DNA from: Terrisporobacter petrolearius
GTDB taxonomy: Bacteria; Bacillota; Clostridia; Peptostreptococcales; Peptostreptococcaceae
NCBI RefSeq assembly: GCF_032598785.1
Contig: NZ_CP102984.1
Direction: 5' to 3' (one strand)
DNA: 64,000 bases
Shown here: piece by piece, positions 62,651 to 64,000 of the stretch
Layout: every line of letters begins with the position of its first letter
Position numbering within the stretch: position 1 is the first letter of the stretch
Made by a program: the position numbers and the translations under genes
Notes under the pieces: model-generated
Told to the model about the DNA's origin: nothing
Databases searched by the model: none
The model's input: the letters and a program-made list of their open reading frames with translations, nothing else

Positions 62651-64000
62651 TTATATACTTTCAAATAAATCAATAATTTCTTCTCTCGTTAACTTTTTCA
62701 AAGATGAACTATTTTCTAAATTAGAATTTATTATATCTTCAATAAGCTCTTTTTTATAATCTTGCATAGCTATTACTTTTTCTTCGACGGTACCTTTAGA
62801 AATTAATTTAATAACATCTACCACATTTTTTTGTCCAATTCTATGTGCCCTATCGCTAGCTTGGTTTTCACTTGCTGGATTAAACCAAGGATCAAAATGA
62901 ACTACCATGGATGCACTAGTTAAATTAAGTCCTGTTCCTCCTGCTTTCAATGATATTAAAAACACCTTCTTTGTATCACTATTATTAAATTCTTCTACCA
63001 ACCTCATTCTATCTTTTGCATCTGTTTTTCCATCTAAGTATGAATATGAAATATTTTCTTCTACTAATCTTTTTTCTATAACTTGAAGAACCTTTGTAAA
63101 CTGAGAAAATACTAATATTTTTCTATCATCTTCTTCCTTTATAATATTAATTAAAATTTCTAACTTTGAATTTTTACCTTTATAGTTTTTAACAATTATT
63201 TCTGGAGCAATACTTAGTTGTCTTAACTTTGTTAAATAAGAAAAAACAGTCATATTATCTTCATTGTTTTCTAGAATCCTTCTTTTTATTAAGTTCACAA
63301 AACTTCTATATGCTCTTTTATGCTCCTTGTCCAACTCAACATAAAATTTATGCTCTATTTTGTCTGGTAATTCATTAATAACTTCTTTTTTAGTTCTCCT
63401 AAGCATAAATGGTTTTATTAAATTTTTTAGCTGACAGTGATTTTTTTCATTATTAACAAATATAGTTTCAAATTTCTTTTTACTATATAAATATCCTGGC
63501 ATAACAAAATCAAAAATTGACCAAAGTTCCATAAGATTATTTTCTACAGGTGTTCCTGTTAAAGCAAATTTCACATTAGCATTTACTTCTTTCACTGATT
63601 TAGTAATTATAGAATCTGGGTTTTTAATATTTTGCGCCTCGTCAATTATACAGTAATCAAAGGTTATGTTTTTATATTTTTCCATATCATTTTTATAGGT
63701 CCCATAACTAGTTAGTATAACATCATAGTCCTTATAATTCTCTAATACTTTTTCTCTTTGAACTTTATTTCCATAGGCAATCCCTAGTTTAATATCTGGT
63801 GTGAATTTTTCAAATTCGTTTTCCCAGTTATATATTAAAGATGTTGGTGTTATAACTATTGATTTTTTATCTTTTTGTGAAAGTAAAAAGGCTAAAGTTT
63901 GTACAGTTTTACCAAGTCCCATTTCATCTGCCAGTATTCCACCAAAGTTATAATTTGATAAAGTATTAAAAAATTCAAATCCATCTACTTGATAATCTCT
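62651..64000 (-). CDS. SNF2-family helicase, C-terminal portion
   Basis: This gene begins beyond the right edge; 449 residues are visible. The frame is open to base 64000 (RDYQVDGFEFFNTLSNYNFGGILADE precedes the first ATG at 63922). Motif I is ADEMGLGKTVQTL, followed by Ia (VITPTSLIYNW), II (DEAQNIKNP), III (ALTGTPVEN), IV-V (KVFLISLKAGGTGLNLTSA) and VI (QASDRAHRIGQ). This is the helicase of the RapA/SNF2 group with DNA-translocating ATPase activity. N-terminal domains such as SWIM are not visible. A role in recycling RNA polymerase or in defence cannot be chosen from this part. Confidence 0.92.
   Translation of the reverse strand, partial: RDYQVDGFEFFNTLSNYNFGGILADEMGLGKTVQTLAFLLSQKDKKSIVITPTSLIYNWENEFEKFTPDIKLGIAYGNKVQREKVLENYKDYDVILTSYGTYKNDMEKYKNITFDYCIIDEAQNIKNPDSIITKSVKEVNANVKFALTGTPVENNLMELWSIFDFVMPGYLYSKKKFETIFVNNEKNHCQLKNLIKPFMLRRTKKEVINELPDKIEHKFYVELDKEHKRAYRSFVNLIKRRILENNEDNMTVFSYLTKLRQLSIAPEIIVKNYKGKNSKLEILINIIKEEDDRKILVFSQFTKVLQVIEKRLVEENISYSYLDGKTDAKDRMRLVEEFNNSDTKKVFLISLKAGGTGLNLTSASMVVHFDPWFNPASENQASDRAHRIGQKNVVDVIKLISKGTVEEKVIAMQDYKKELIEDIINSNLENSSSLKKLTREEIIDLFESI

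Noticed and set aside
1..64000. CRISPR arrays, tRNA and rRNA genes, prophage genes, restriction or toxin-antitoxin loci
   Set aside because: None was found on reading both strands; the short repeats seen are operators, LRR or coiled-coil coding repeats.

Overview
The window looks like chromosomal DNA of a low-GC Gram-positive anaerobe of the Clostridia, most likely a Peptostreptococcaceae-type genome (Terrisporobacter/Paraclostridium/Clostridioides relatives). The evidence is the very AT-rich sequence, strong GGAGG-type ribosome sites, AGA/ATA-rich codon use, many lipoproteins, ECF transport, DegV proteins, a FatA-type acyl-ACP thioesterase and a BlaI/M56 pair. The genus call is inference. 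No rRNA, tRNA or CRISPR array was seen.

Layout. 1-7.4 kb: edge GNAT acetyltransferase, a TVP38-type membrane protein with a non-AUG start, a broken SOS-controlled Y-family polymerase gene, a glutamate/dicarboxylate symporter, a leucine-rich-repeat protein and an LppM-like lipoprotein. 7.5-12.3 kb: complete ribose operon rbsKDACB without a local rbsR, with a perfect operator-like inverted repeat before rbsK. 12.3-18 kb: small surface or unknown proteins, a CPA-type antiporter, and a MutS2-like protein lacking the Smr domain, preceded by a leader ORF and a terminator-type hairpin. 18-21.7 kb: molybdate transporter modABC divergent from a HTH plus PBP-like regulator.

21.7-35.2 kb is the most unusual part. 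One minus-strand operon encodes a secreted alpha/alpha-toroid protein with a C-terminal dockerin, a membrane-anchored cohesin-like protein, a lipoprotein with a transcobalamin-type DUF4430 domain, and a complete ECF transporter (T, fused A-A', S). A second secreted DUF4430/fibronectin protein lies just upstream. The toroid fold and DUF4430 are the two halves of animal intrinsic factor/transcobalamin, so a surface corrinoid-capture system feeding an ECF importer is a reasonable hypothesis. The palindrome GTAGTACTAC occurs before the operon, before the second DUF4430 gene, and on both sides of an orphan NarL-type response regulator, suggesting one regulon. Between these genes lies a truncated, frameshifted surface-protein gene and an IS3-family element that was itself interrupted by an IS256-family element; both elements are decayed.

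35.3-49 kb: HAD phosphatase, YkvA, pentapeptide-repeat and B3/B4 proteins, ferritin, a TetR-MMPL-repeat protein locus with a clear promoter and operators, HD hydrolase, lipoprotein, EamA exporter, SdpI-like protein and a PfkB (pseudouridine-kinase-like) sugar kinase. 49-57 kb is an envelope-stress and resistance region: PadR operon with a large operator, a BceAB-like ABC transporter, an M56/BlaI pair with two BlaI-type dyads but no penicillin-binding sensor, and an RsiV-like exported protein. 57.7-62.3 kb: two DegV fatty-acid-binding proteins, and a thioesterase-MarR-DegV operon under duplicated MarR-like sites. The window ends inside a SNF2-family helicase.
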